Shown in pieces: positions 8,789-17,025 of a DNA stretch of 52,175 nucleotides. The stretch comes from Viridibacillus soli (GTDB lineage Bacteria; Bacillota; Bacilli; Bacillales_A; Planococcaceae), in contig NZ_JAEOAH010000045.1 in NCBI RefSeq assembly GCF_016612995.1, positions 1-52,175 on the forward strand, in the 5' to 3' direction. The number at the start of each line of letters is the position of its first letter. Position 1 is the first letter of the stretch. The notes beneath the pieces are model-generated. The model ran no database searches, was not told the DNA's origin, and saw nothing but the letters and a program-made list of their open reading frames with translations. A program made the position numbers and the translations under genes.

Positions 8789-9271
8789 CTACTCACCCTT
8801 TCTGATTTCAAGTTTTGCTCTATAAAAAGTCACTCTTGCCCAGTTTTCTGTCCTTTCAAAAATTGAACCAATTTCTTTGAACGATAAGTCACCCAACAAT
8901 CTTAAATAAAGTATTTCTCGTTTATCCTCACTGAGTTGATGAGCCTTTTTAAAAAACATAACTTTATCCTCGTTTTTTATATACTCATCTTCCAAGTCGT
9001 AAAATGTTGTGCTTTCACTTTTTAGTGAGTCCTTCAATTGCTGGTTTTTATTTTTATGGTTTAATTCTTGCAGCCATACGTTTTTAGCAATTGCACAGAG
9101 CCACGTGGAAAACTTGGCTTTACCATTATCGTGAAAGTTATTAATGGATTTAATCGCTTGATAAAATGTTTCTTGAGTTAGCTCCTCTGCTAAATCAAGG
9201 TTGTTTGTCAAAGTTAACAAGTATTTAAAAATAAAATCCCCATAATCTTGGTATATATTGTCCTTATCCAC
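8789..9271 (-). CDS. ECF-type RNA polymerase sigma factor
   Basis: About 160 residues from the GTG at 9271; GGGAGG lies six bases upstream, whereas the earlier in-frame GTG at 9277 abuts it. Region 2 (YLLTLTNNLDLAEELTQETFYQA, with FSTWLCAIAKN after it) and region 4 (LSEDKREILYLRLLGDLSFKEI and a helix-turn-helix ending in the basic FYRAKLEIRKGE) are clear. There is no region 1 or 3, as expected of ECF sigmas. It should direct polymerase to a small stress regulon, held in check by the anti-sigma factor encoded next. The specific ECF group is not assigned. Confidence 0.88.
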   Translation of the reverse strand: MDKDNIYQDYGDFIFKYLLTLTNNLDLAEELTQETFYQAIKSINNFHDNGKAKFSTWLCAIAKNVWLQELNHKNKNQQLKDSLKSESTTFYDLEDEYIKNEDKVMFFKKAHQLSEDKREILYLRLLGDLSFKEIGSIFERTENWARVTFYRAKLEIRKGE

Positions 9272-9354
9272 TGCCACCCTCCCTTTTCCGTCTGGCCATT
9301 CACCTATGTATCACAAAATTATTGATTTCGTTACAACATTTTTTAATAAAAAAA

Positions 9355-9377
9355 CTGCATCTTTATAACAGATGCAG
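9355..9377 (-). terminator. Terminator downstream of the GNAT gene
   Basis: CTGCATCT (9355-9362) pairs with AGATGCAG (9370-9377); on the minus strand the stem runs into seven T residues. It is about 160 bases after the GNAT stop; the DNA between shows nothing else. It separates the GNAT gene from the sigma operon. Confidence 0.75.
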
Positions 9378-9536
9378 ATATTCACTTATTCAATTAAATG
9401 GCCCGATTGTTGAATAACACTATTTAACCAAAACAACAAAGTTTACGAAAACAGCCTTCTTTTATGACTATCACAAATATTCTCTAATACGAAAGTTGAA
9501 ATTCTTATTCCTAAATATACACATATCATCTTACAT

Positions 9537-10310
9537 TTACTTCTTATAATCAATAAAGTAAGTATCGTACTCCTCTTCCAAAATATAACCCAGCTTCTGC
9601 GCTAACATAGAAGAATCCAGATTCGCCGCATCCCAATTAGGATACATACCTCTATCAAGACAATCTAAAATCAATGCAGACGATACTATAGTTGCTAAGC
9701 CTTTTCTTCTATGCTTTGGATCTGTAGCAACCTCAATTTCAATTCCATCATTATAAATACTAAATGATGTTGCCGCACATACTATTTGTTCATCATACAA
9801 AATGCCAAAACCTACTCCCCTATTTATATAATCGTCAATAGAGTTAAATTGGCTTGTAAAATCTTCTGAAATTTCATGTAATGCTGGTTCTTTTGCCAAA
9901 GTTGTATCTATTCTTTTTAGTTCATATCCTTCTGGTAATGCTGATATAAAGGTCTGCAACTGATGACGATCTAGATTTTCAGGATTTTTTTTGAATCTAT
10001 ATCGTTGAAATTTCTCTATAGAACCTTTATGAATAGTTTCTATACGATTTTTCCAATCATCCGTATGAACAATAGCAAGAGTATAATCGGGAAGATTGTA
10101 AAGTAGTTCTTCCGCTTCCTTTGTATTAGGATTTCCAGCATAAAACACAAAAATCCCAACCGTTATTTGTGCGACTGTAGGATTTTCAAGATCATCAACC
10201 CAAGCCGTTCCCATATGCCCCTGAAGACATGAAAGAATAATGGTGCTATCCATTTCTTCGAACATAGGAAATAACTTTTTTCTTATATTAATATCCGCTT
10301 CAAATATCAT
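9537..10310 (-). CDS. GNAT-family acetyltransferase
   Basis: 257 residues. The C-terminal half holds the acetyl-CoA fold: GFGILYDEQIVCAATSF for the central strands, EIEVATDPKHRRKGLATIVSSALI with the Q/RxxGxG/A-like loop (RRKGLA), and NLDSSMLAQKLGY near the end. The overall length and N-terminal half (QGHMGTAWVDD) resemble the GNAT_acetyltr_2 family. Substrate unknown. It is monocistronic, lying between the sigma operon and the ABC exporter operon, both separated by terminators or gaps. Confidence 0.75.
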   Translation of the reverse strand: MIFEADINIRKKLFPMFEEMDSTIILSCLQGHMGTAWVDDLENPTVAQITVGIFVFYAGNPNTKEAEELLYNLPDYTLAIVHTDDWKNRIETIHKGSIEKFQRYRFKKNPENLDRHQLQTFISALPEGYELKRIDTTLAKEPALHEISEDFTSQFNSIDDYINRGVGFGILYDEQIVCAATSFSIYNDGIEIEVATDPKHRRKGLATIVSSALILDCLDRGMYPNWDAANLDSSMLAQKLGYILEEEYDTYFIDYKK

Positions 10311-10376
10311 TAAGTTCCTTCTTTCTCTACTTACTTTTTAGTTTAACTCAAAATATACAACAGCTTATCGCATAAT

Positions 10377-12125
10377 CTATCCGATATTTTTTTCTCCAGA
10401 TTGTAGTTTATACATTTGTTCATAACGGCCACCTTGTTTCAGTAGCTCATCATGAGAACCCTGTTCTACTATTTCACCGCGGTCTAATACTAAAATACGA
10501 TCTGCATTCTTAATAGTAGAAAGTCTATGTGCGATGATAAAAGTCGTACGGCCCTTTTTCAGTACATCCATTGCGTGCTGAATGATTTCCTCAGTTTCCG
10601 TATCAATATTCGACGTTGCTTCATCTAGGATTAAAATTGCCGGGTCAAAGGCAAGCGCTCTAGCGAATGAAATCAACTGACGCTGACCTGAAGATAATGT
10701 ACTCCCTTTTTCAATCACTGGCTCATCTAAGCCCTTCGGTAAGTTTTTCAAGACACGTTCACCACCAACTGCATCCAATGCTTTTTGCACTGTGTCACGC
10801 GTAATCCGTGAATCACCTAAACTAACATTCGATTCAATCGTTCCAGTAAATAAATACGGATCCTGTAAAACAATCCCCATATGCTCACGAATTGTTTGGC
10901 GCGAATGCTCCTTAATATTGATACCGTCAATTGTAATGGCACCTTTAGATATGTCATAGAAGCTGAAAAGTAAATTCATAATCGAACTTTTTCCGGAACC
11001 AGTATGCCCAACAAGCGCTACTGTCTCCCCTTGTTTCGCCTCAAAATCAATATCCTTCAACACATATTCCTGTTCCTTATAAGCAAACCATACATGCTCG
11101 AAGCGAACATTACCTTTATAACGTGGAATACGTGTATCTACTACAACCTCTCCCGGCTGATCAAGCAACTCAAATACACGTTCAGATGCCACATTTGCTC
11201 TTTCTAGACGCGCTAACTGATTGACTATCCCGGTTACCGGGTTAAATAAACGTGTAATATAATCAACAAACGCATACAGCAACCCTACTGAAATAACCGT
11301 AAGGCCATCTAACCCAGCACTGCCAAAATACCAGATAAATAGTACAAAAGTGATTGTTCGAATAACACCAACTAAATTGTGCGATGTTGCTGCATCTAAA
11401 TTTAATAGCTTATTTTGATAACGATAATGCTCATCATTTAATGCGGCAAACTCTGCTTCAATTTGCTTTTCACGACCAAAGGCTTGAATGATTGTCATCC
11501 CATTAATCGATTCATTAATCATACCGTTCATATCCGAAACTTTACCTCGCACGATATGATTGTACTTCGATGCATACTTACGATACACAATCATCCAGAC
11601 AATCAAAATTGGAATTACAAATAATGCGATTAACGCCATTTTCCAATCAAGGAAAAATAACGCGATATAAATCCCGAAAATCGTCATAAAACTCGTCGCA
11701 AATTGTGATAACACTGTTACAAACAAATCGCGTATGGCCTCGGTATCATTCGTAACACGTGCAACTACTTTCCCTGCAGGCAAATTATCAAAATAACGAA
11801 TCGGTAATGTTTGAATATGCTCATATACTTCATTACGCATTTTTTGAATAATACGATTTGCACCCATTTGGAGCAACATATATTGACCATAGCGGAAAAT
11901 TGCCGCTACAACTGCTAACCCAAAGAATATAGCTAATAACATCGCAATAGGCTGAAACTCAATGCTTGCAATCTCAGCATTCGCAATATGTTCATCGATA
12001 ATTTTCTTCGCTACTAATGGACCTGCTAAATCTGCAGCAACTGCTATAGCTAATAATAATAGGCCTGAAATAAGTAGCTTCTTATACATTAATGCATATT
12101 GAAATAATCGTTTACCAGTACCCAT
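10377..12125 (-). CDS. yheH: ABC multidrug exporter half-transporter, YheH/BmrD-like
   Basis: 582 residues: six transmembrane helices (about 1-320), then an ATP-binding domain with Walker A (GHTGSGKSS), signature LSSGQRQL, Walker B (ILILDEATSNID) and the H-loop histidine (IIAHRLST). The gene starts at the TAATG overlap with the upstream half-transporter, so the two are translationally coupled and should form a heterodimer. Its nucleotide site retains the catalytic glutamate (DEAT), while the partner has DDSLS, the asymmetric arrangement known for BmrCD. The B. subtilis YheH is longer (673 residues), so this is a compact version. Export of drugs is expected from the family. Confidence 0.85.
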   Translation of the reverse strand: MGTGKRLFQYALMYKKLLISGLLLLAIAVAADLAGPLVAKKIIDEHIANAEIASIEFQPIAMLLAIFFGLAVVAAIFRYGQYMLLQMGANRIIQKMRNEVYEHIQTLPIRYFDNLPAGKVVARVTNDTEAIRDLFVTVLSQFATSFMTIFGIYIALFFLDWKMALIALFVIPILIVWMIVYRKYASKYNHIVRGKVSDMNGMINESINGMTIIQAFGREKQIEAEFAALNDEHYRYQNKLLNLDAATSHNLVGVIRTITFVLFIWYFGSAGLDGLTVISVGLLYAFVDYITRLFNPVTGIVNQLARLERANVASERVFELLDQPGEVVVDTRIPRYKGNVRFEHVWFAYKEQEYVLKDIDFEAKQGETVALVGHTGSGKSSIMNLLFSFYDISKGAITIDGINIKEHSRQTIREHMGIVLQDPYLFTGTIESNVSLGDSRITRDTVQKALDAVGGERVLKNLPKGLDEPVIEKGSTLSSGQRQLISFARALAFDPAILILDEATSNIDTETEEIIQHAMDVLKKGRTTFIIAHRLSTIKNADRILVLDRGEIVEQGSHDELLKQGGRYEQMYKLQSGEKNIG

Positions 12126-13864
12126 TATTTCACCCCCTCAACTTGCTGACGGTCATGCTGTTCTTTATACCAGCCTTCTTCCGCAAGCAATGCTCCGTGC
12201 GTACCTTCTTCAACGATGCGACCGTCCTCTAACACAATAATCCAATCTGCATGTTGAATTGCTGATAAGCGGTGTGTAACAATAATGGTCGTTTTATCAC
12301 TTCTAGCTGTTTGGATATTTTGAATAATCGTTGCCTCTGTTTTAGCATCAACCGCTGACAAGGAATCGTCCAAAATCAGAATTTCTGGATCGCGGATTAA
12401 TGCGCGAGCAATCGAAATACGTTGCTTCTGCCCTCCAGATAACGAAACCCCTTTTTCACCAACTAACGTCTGTAAACCAAGTGGTAACATTTCTAAATCC
12501 CGTTCGAAATTTGCTAAACGAATTGACTCTTGTAATTCTGCATCGGTCGCATCTGATTTACCGAACAAAATATTTTCTTTCACCGTTCTAGAAAATAGCA
12601 CGTGATCTTGAGGTACATAGCCGATCCAGTTACGTACTTGCTCCTTCGTTTGGTCATGAATAGGACTATTTGAGACCATTAAATCACCTTGACCATTCGG
12701 ATATTCACGTAGTAGCTGTTTCACAATCGTCGTTTTCCCACTACCTGTTTTCCCAACAATACCAAGTGTTTGCCCTTTCTTCAAAGCAACTTCAAGGTTA
12801 GAAAGATTAATAGAAGATGATTGTGGATACTGGAATGTCACGTCTTTAAACACAATTGACTCCGGATTTTGAATAATCGTCGGCGCGTGTGGATCAACAA
12901 CGTCCTCTTTCTCATCTAATGTTTCCTGTACACGGTCAAGTGACGCATTACCACGTTGCATAACATTGATTAGTTCACCAATTGCAAACATGGGCCAGAC
13001 GATCATACCTAGGTAAACATTGAATGTGACAAGCTCTCCTAAAGTCATTTCCTGCCTAGAAACTAAATAAGCCCCAAAACCAAGGCCTATCATATAACTA
13101 AGACCTGTCAAAATCTTTGTAATCGGGGTGAATAGTGCATCAATTTTCTCAACATGCATATTTTTTTCATAAACATCTTCTGTCATATCACTGAATTGTT
13201 TTTCTGTAGCACGCTCTTGGACATATGCACGGACAACTCGGACACCCTCTACCGCTTCAAGAACGCTGTCATTCATTTCGCCAAAAACGTCTTGCGCTTT
13301 CATATACCGTTCATGAATTTTTTTCCCTAGCACTTGCATAATAATCGCAAGTATCGGTAATGGCAAGACAGCTGCTAAAGTTAACTTCCATGAAACGAGA
13401 AAGCCCATTGTTAGTAAAATTGTTAATAAGTATAGTGTCGAGTCAACTAACGTCATAATGCCAAAACCAGCTGTTTCAGAGACAGCACGTAAATCATTTG
13501 TTGACCTCGCCATCAAATCTCCTGTACGGTTACGTTCATAAAAGGGCGGTGACATTTTCAAAAATTTGGTCATAAGCTTTGAACGGAGCTTGCGCTCAAT
13601 AACATTCGCTCCTCCAAATAATTGATATTGCCATACATAGTTGACGACATAAGCCATTACCATAAGGACAAGCATCGCAACGATATACGTCACAAGGGAC
13701 TGGTTCGTCAATGTACCTGAGTGGATTGCATCAATCGATTGACCGATAATCCAAGGCGGTGTTACTTCAAGTACGTTAGCAACTATTAATAATGCAACTG
13801 CAATGGCGTAACGCTTCCAATTTTCTTTAAAAAACCATTTTAATTTAAATAAAACATCTAACAT
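12125..13864 (-). CDS. yheI: ABC multidrug exporter half-transporter, YheI/BmrC-like
   Basis: 579 residues, close along its whole length to B. subtilis YheI (BmrC). Six transmembrane helices, then Walker A (GKTGSGKTT), signature LSGGQKQRIS and Walker B ending ILDDSLSAVD, where the catalytic glutamate is replaced by aspartate, making this the degenerate site of the heterodimer. It is the first structural gene of the yheI-yheH operon and is preceded by a leader with a 26-codon ORF and a terminator, which suggests induction by ribosome-targeting drugs as described for bmrCD in B. subtilis. Confidence 0.88.
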   Translation of the reverse strand: MLDVLFKLKWFFKENWKRYAIAVALLIVANVLEVTPPWIIGQSIDAIHSGTLTNQSLVTYIVAMLVLMVMAYVVNYVWQYQLFGGANVIERKLRSKLMTKFLKMSPPFYERNRTGDLMARSTNDLRAVSETAGFGIMTLVDSTLYLLTILLTMGFLVSWKLTLAAVLPLPILAIIMQVLGKKIHERYMKAQDVFGEMNDSVLEAVEGVRVVRAYVQERATEKQFSDMTEDVYEKNMHVEKIDALFTPITKILTGLSYMIGLGFGAYLVSRQEMTLGELVTFNVYLGMIVWPMFAIGELINVMQRGNASLDRVQETLDEKEDVVDPHAPTIIQNPESIVFKDVTFQYPQSSSINLSNLEVALKKGQTLGIVGKTGSGKTTIVKQLLREYPNGQGDLMVSNSPIHDQTKEQVRNWIGYVPQDHVLFSRTVKENILFGKSDATDAELQESIRLANFERDLEMLPLGLQTLVGEKGVSLSGGQKQRISIARALIRDPEILILDDSLSAVDAKTEATIIQNIQTARSDKTTIIVTHRLSAIQHADWIIVLEDGRIVEEGTHGALLAEEGWYKEQHDRQQVEGVK

Positions 13865-14010
13865 TCATTACTCCTACTTTCTTGTTCTGATTTTACACTA
13901 ACCGTCTTCAATCGAATCCTTGTTAAATTTCTTTTTCCGCTTTTGAATATACATATTCAGCTCTCCCTTTTAGATCTTTGCACTTGTAATTCACTTAAAA
14001 AGACAACAAA

Positions 14011-14044
14011 AAAAGCGTACACCCTTTTCAGAGCGTACGCTTTT
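14011..14044 (-). terminator. Leader terminator ahead of yheI
   Basis: On the minus strand AAAAGCGTAC, a 14-base loop and GTACGCTTTT are followed by TTTGTTGTC. It lies about 150 bases before the yheI start and just after a leader ORF, so it would end transcription before the exporter genes unless antiterminated. Confidence 0.85.
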
Positions 14045-14052
14045 GAAAATAG

Positions 14053-14073
14053 ATATAGGTATCAACACCTATA
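14053..14073 (-). promoter_or_regulatory. Leader hairpin 1 upstream of the yheI terminator
   Basis: TATAGGT and ACCTATA form a 7-bp stem with a six-base loop, between the leader ORF stop and the terminator. Its first arm is also complementary to a segment of the leader ORF (ACACCTA with TAGGTGT, then CC with GG after a bulge), so two folds compete. This is the layout of translation-dependent attenuation. Confidence 0.6.
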
Positions 14074-14090
14074 CCAATTATTTAAATAAG

Positions 14091-14171
14091 TTAAATTACA
14101 GCCATAACTGCTGAATGGGTAGGTGTGGATTCATTATTTAGTTGTACATATAAATTTCTTAACTTTTTCAT
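14091..14171 (-). CDS. 26-residue leader peptide of the yheIH exporter operon
   Basis: ATG at 14171 has GGAGG eight bases upstream and opens a 26-codon frame, beginning MKKLRNLYVQL and ending HSAVMAVI. It ends before a hairpin and a terminator that precede yheI. Size, strong ribosome site and placement fit a regulatory leader peptide whose translation state is read by the attenuator. In B. subtilis the equivalent operon is controlled through the BmrB leader; sequence similarity to BmrB is not claimed. The C-terminal VMAVI could be a stalling segment, which is inference. Confidence 0.7.
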   Translation of the reverse strand: MKKLRNLYVQLNNESTPTHSAVMAVI

Positions 14172-14212
14172 AATCCATACCTCCATTTCCATAAATTATT
14201 TAGTGCCTCTTA

Positions 14213-14242
14213 ATATTAGCACTTCGAATTTTGAATTGTCAA
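14213..14242 (-). promoter_or_regulatory. Sigma-A promoter of the yheI leader
   Basis: TTGACA (14237-14242) and TAATAT (14213-14218) are separated by 18 bases on the minus strand, 42 bases before the leader ATG. Confidence 0.75.
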
Positions 14243-14421
14243 TACCTTTAGAATAAAATGGATAATTTAATTATTCTCTAACTTTTTACAGATTTTCATT
14301 CTTCAGTAATCCATTATCATTAATAAGCAAAAAAAGTTCAAGTAGATAATTTGTTTTTTAACGCTAGATATCATATCATTATATTACTTAACTATTTTTT
14401 ATATCACAGGAGGTGTACACT

Positions 14422-14472
14422 TTGTTCTCTCCCCTCATTTGGGTCTGGAACAAAGGAAGTCTTTGGACATAG
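14422..14472 (+). CDS. Possible 16-codon upstream ORF overlapping the CNNM gene
   Basis: A perfect AGGAGG (14408-14413) lies eight bases before TTG at 14422, which opens a 16-codon frame (MFSPLIWVWNKGSLWT) ending in TAG at 14470-14472. It overlaps the TTG start of the membrane-protein gene at 14463 in another frame. This could couple translation of the downstream gene, or mark a lost base that once joined the two. The strongest ribosome site in the region belongs to this short frame rather than to the main gene. Confidence 0.35.
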   Translation: MFSPLIWVWNKGSLWT

Positions 14473-15812
14473 CCATACGGTTGACAGCATTTGCTGTCTT
14501 GATCGCATGTTCGGCTTTTTTCGTAGCAACAGAATTTTCTATCGTTAAAGTCCGAACAACTCGAATTGATCAGCTTATAGCTGAAGGTAACAAAAACGCA
14601 TTAAAAGCTAAAAAAGTAGTATCTAATTTGGATGAATATTTATCCGCCTGCCAGTTGGGGATTACGATTACTTCTCTAGGGCTTGGTTGGCTTGGTGAAG
14701 AGACAATATCGATTTTATTAAAGCCGATATTTGATTTGTTCACACTCGAAGGAAATGTAACATCAGTTCTATCCTTCATACTGTCATTCTCTATCGTGAC
14801 ATTTATACACGTTGTAGTAGGTGAACTAGCACCGAAAACGTTAGCCATTCAAAAAGCTGAATCTGTTGCACTAGCGACGTCAAGTCCTTTAATTACGTTC
14901 CACAACCTCATGTATCCGTTTATTAAAGTGCTAAACTTCTCAGCACGCTCATTATCATCACTTTTTGGTCTAAAAGATGTATCTGAATCAGAAGTGGCAA
15001 TGACTGAAGAAGAATTACGTATTATTTTATCGGATAGCTTGAAAAGCGGCGAAATAAATCAGTCTGAATATAAATATGTGAATAGCATTTTTGAATTCGA
15101 CGATCGTATTGCCAAAGAAATCATGGTACCTCGCACTGAAATCATTGGTATTGAAAAAGAATTGACACTTAAAGAAGTTTTCGAAGTGATGGGTGTTGAA
15201 CAATATACACGCTATCCAATTATTGATGGAGATAAAGACCATATTGTAGGTCTCGTCAATATGAAGCACTTATTAACTGCTTATATTAAAGACCCAGCTA
15301 ATGGCTCAAAATCAGTTTTGGAATATATGCAGCCCATCATTCGCGTCATCGAAACAATACCAGTTAGTGACCTATTGTTAAAAATACAACGTGAACGTAT
15401 TCATATGGCCATCTTAATGGATGAATACGGTGGTACTTCAGGTCTTGTAACAATTGAAGATATTATCGAGGAAATTGTCGGTGATATTCAAGATGAATTT
15501 GATGCTGATGAAATTCCTGAAGTTCGTAAAGTAGCTGATCATCATTTTATCTTTGATGCAAAAATGTTAATCGAAAGCGTTAACGATTTCCTTAACATTA
15601 ACATTGAAGAAAATGACATCGATACAATCGGAGGTTGGTTTATGACCAAAAACTTTGATGCCGTTAAAGGCGAAGCCATTACCGAACAAGGCTATGAATT
15701 TATCGTAAAAGATGTAGATGGTCACCATATCTTATACTTAGAAGTTATTAAGTTATCAGACGACATCACCGACGAGTCCCAAAAAACTAAAGAATCATCT
15801 TCAGAAGTATAA
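14463..15812 (+). CDS. CNNM/HlyC-type membrane protein with CBS domains
   Basis: 449 residues from TTG at 14463 (AAAGGAAG upstream), giving MDIAIRLTAF. Residues 1-190 are the DUF21/CNNM transmembrane domain (FFVATEFSIVKVRTTRIDQL is typical). A CBS pair follows (MVPRTEI, YPIIDGD, MAILMDEYGGTSGLVTIEDI), and a C-terminal CorC_HlyC domain ends the protein. The family was once called haemolysin; current evidence links CNNM proteins to Mg2+ or other cation handling. The stop is followed by a strong terminator. A cation efflux gene follows on the same strand. Confidence 0.88.
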   Translation: MDIAIRLTAFAVLIACSAFFVATEFSIVKVRTTRIDQLIAEGNKNALKAKKVVSNLDEYLSACQLGITITSLGLGWLGEETISILLKPIFDLFTLEGNVTSVLSFILSFSIVTFIHVVVGELAPKTLAIQKAESVALATSSPLITFHNLMYPFIKVLNFSARSLSSLFGLKDVSESEVAMTEEELRIILSDSLKSGEINQSEYKYVNSIFEFDDRIAKEIMVPRTEIIGIEKELTLKEVFEVMGVEQYTRYPIIDGDKDHIVGLVNMKHLLTAYIKDPANGSKSVLEYMQPIIRVIETIPVSDLLLKIQRERIHMAILMDEYGGTSGLVTIEDIIEEIVGDIQDEFDADEIPEVRKVADHHFIFDAKMLIESVNDFLNINIEENDIDTIGGWFMTKNFDAVKGEAITEQGYEFIVKDVDGHHILYLEVIKLSDDITDESQKTKESSSEV

Positions 15813-15832
15813 TCATAAAAATTAAACAAGGA

Positions 15833-15866
15833 ACGACGCACACTATAATCAGTGTGCGTCGTTTTC
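15833..15866 (+). terminator. Terminator between the CNNM gene and the cation efflux gene
   Basis: A 12-bp perfect stem (ACGACGCACACT, AGTGTGCGTCGT) with a six-base loop is followed by TTTCTGTT. Confidence 0.85.
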
Positions 15867-15899
15867 TGTTGCTCAGAAGTCTTGCAGGGGGGAAACATT

Positions 15900-16796
15900 G
15901 TGGACTTATATACAAATTTAAGACAAGGAGAAAAAGGGGCTTGGCTCAGTATTACCACGTATCTTTTACTCAGCTCAGTTAAACTTACAATTGGTTTTAT
16001 AGGAGCGTCTACTGCATTAAAAGCTGATGGACTAAATAATACAACAGATATTATTGCTTCTGTTGCTGTACTTATAGGATTGCGTATTTCACAAAAGCCA
16101 CCAGATGGAGATCATCACTACGGTCATTTAAGAGCTGAAACAGTTGCTTCGCTTATTGCATCGTTTATCATGGCAGTTGTTGGGCTACAAGTGTTGTTCA
16201 ATTCCGGTAAAAGCTTTATTGAAAACAACCATTCTACACCTTCTCTGTTAACTGCAATCGTTGCAATCGTTAGTGGTATTATTATGTATTTTGTCTATCG
16301 CTATAATTTAAATTTGTCTGAACGTACAAAAAGTTCAGCTGTAAAAGCTGCTGCTCTCGATAATCGCTCAGATGCTCTTGTTAGCTTCGGTACCGCAATT
16401 GGGATTTTTGGTGCCATCTTCGGTTTTCCAATCATCGATTCCATCACGGCAATCATTGTTGGTGTTATCATCATTAAAACAGCCTACGAAATATTCTTTG
16501 AGGCAGTTCATACTTTGACTGATGGCTTTGATGAAGAAGAAGTTGAAACATTATCAGCACTCGTCCGCAAAGTGGATGGTGTTATTCATCTCTCAGATTT
16601 TAAAGGCCGAAACCATGGAAATATGGTATTTGTAGATTTAACAGTCACTGTTAATCCTGACTTAGATGTTTGGAAAAGCCATCAAATTACCGAAGATATT
16701 GAAAATACGATTAGGCTAGCAAAACCACTGACCGTCGTACTCGTTCATATTGAGCCCGACGGTTTAGTGCATAAACATAATTCAGGGTTAATGTAA
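15900..16796 (+). CDS. Cation diffusion facilitator (probable manganese or related metal exporter)
   Basis: 298 residues from GTG at 15900 (GGGGGGAA upstream). Six transmembrane helices and a C-terminal cytoplasmic domain. Helix 2 carries NxxxD (Asn46, Asp50 in DGLNNTTD), helix 5 carries DxxxD (LDNRSD), and the loop HHYGHLRAE is conserved in the family. The N/D pair in helix 2 and similarity to B. subtilis MneP/MneS suggest Mn2+ efflux, but this is inference. It lies 37 bases after the CNNM terminator, so it may have its own promoter or be read through; both genes deal with divalent cations. Confidence 0.85.
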   Translation: MDLYTNLRQGEKGAWLSITTYLLLSSVKLTIGFIGASTALKADGLNNTTDIIASVAVLIGLRISQKPPDGDHHYGHLRAETVASLIASFIMAVVGLQVLFNSGKSFIENNHSTPSLLTAIVAIVSGIIMYFVYRYNLNLSERTKSSAVKAAALDNRSDALVSFGTAIGIFGAIFGFPIIDSITAIIVGVIIIKTAYEIFFEAVHTLTDGFDEEEVETLSALVRKVDGVIHLSDFKGRNHGNMVFVDLTVTVNPDLDVWKSHQITEDIENTIRLAKPLTVVLVHIEPDGLVHKHNSGLM

Positions 16797-16823
16797 TTTT
16801 TTGAGAAAAAATGAATATTTATG

Positions 16824-16852
16824 TTGACATTGTTTTTCCATTTTGATAATCT
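16824..16852 (+). promoter_or_regulatory. Sigma-A promoter of the leader-peptide transcript
   Basis: TTGACA (16824-16829), 17 bases, TAATCT (16847-16852). Transcription should start near 16859, 27 bases before the leader ATG. It is the best promoter match seen in the window. Confidence 0.85.
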
Positions 16853-16885
16853 GAATACAACTTTAAGGAAAGCAGGTGAGGTTTT

Positions 16886-16960
16886 ATGACAAATTTAATG
16901 AGCATTGCATCATTGCAAATCGGTTTGTTACAAAATACTCGCCATCCGTATGCTTTTTAA
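16886..16960 (+). CDS. 24-residue leader peptide in an attenuator
   Basis: ATG at 16886, behind AGGTGAGG at four to five bases, opens a 24-codon frame beginning MTNLMSIASLQIGLL and ending RHPYAF. The promoter is 34 bases upstream and a strong terminator begins 31 bases after the stop. The codons for Leu-Gln-Ile-Gly (16915-16923) are complementary to the terminator loop and 3' arm. I read it as a regulatory leader peptide; as a free small protein it would be unremarkable. The next gene in the same direction is the RsgA-type GTPase. Confidence 0.65.
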   Translation: MTNLMSIASLQIGLLQNTRHPYAF

Positions 16961-16990
16961 GGATACTTTCTTTTATTGTGCGTGTATAAA

Positions 16991-17025
16991 CTGTAGCTGC
17001 CGATTTGCAGCTACAGTTTTTTTTT
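16991..17025 (+). terminator. Leader terminator with antiterminator partner
   Basis: CTGTAGCTGC (16991-17000) and GCAGCTACAG (17007-17016) form a 10-bp stem followed by nine T. TGCAAATCGG in the leader ORF (16914-16923) is a perfect 10-base complement of CCGATTTGCA (17000-17009) across the loop and 3' arm, so the two pairings exclude each other. Confidence 0.85.
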
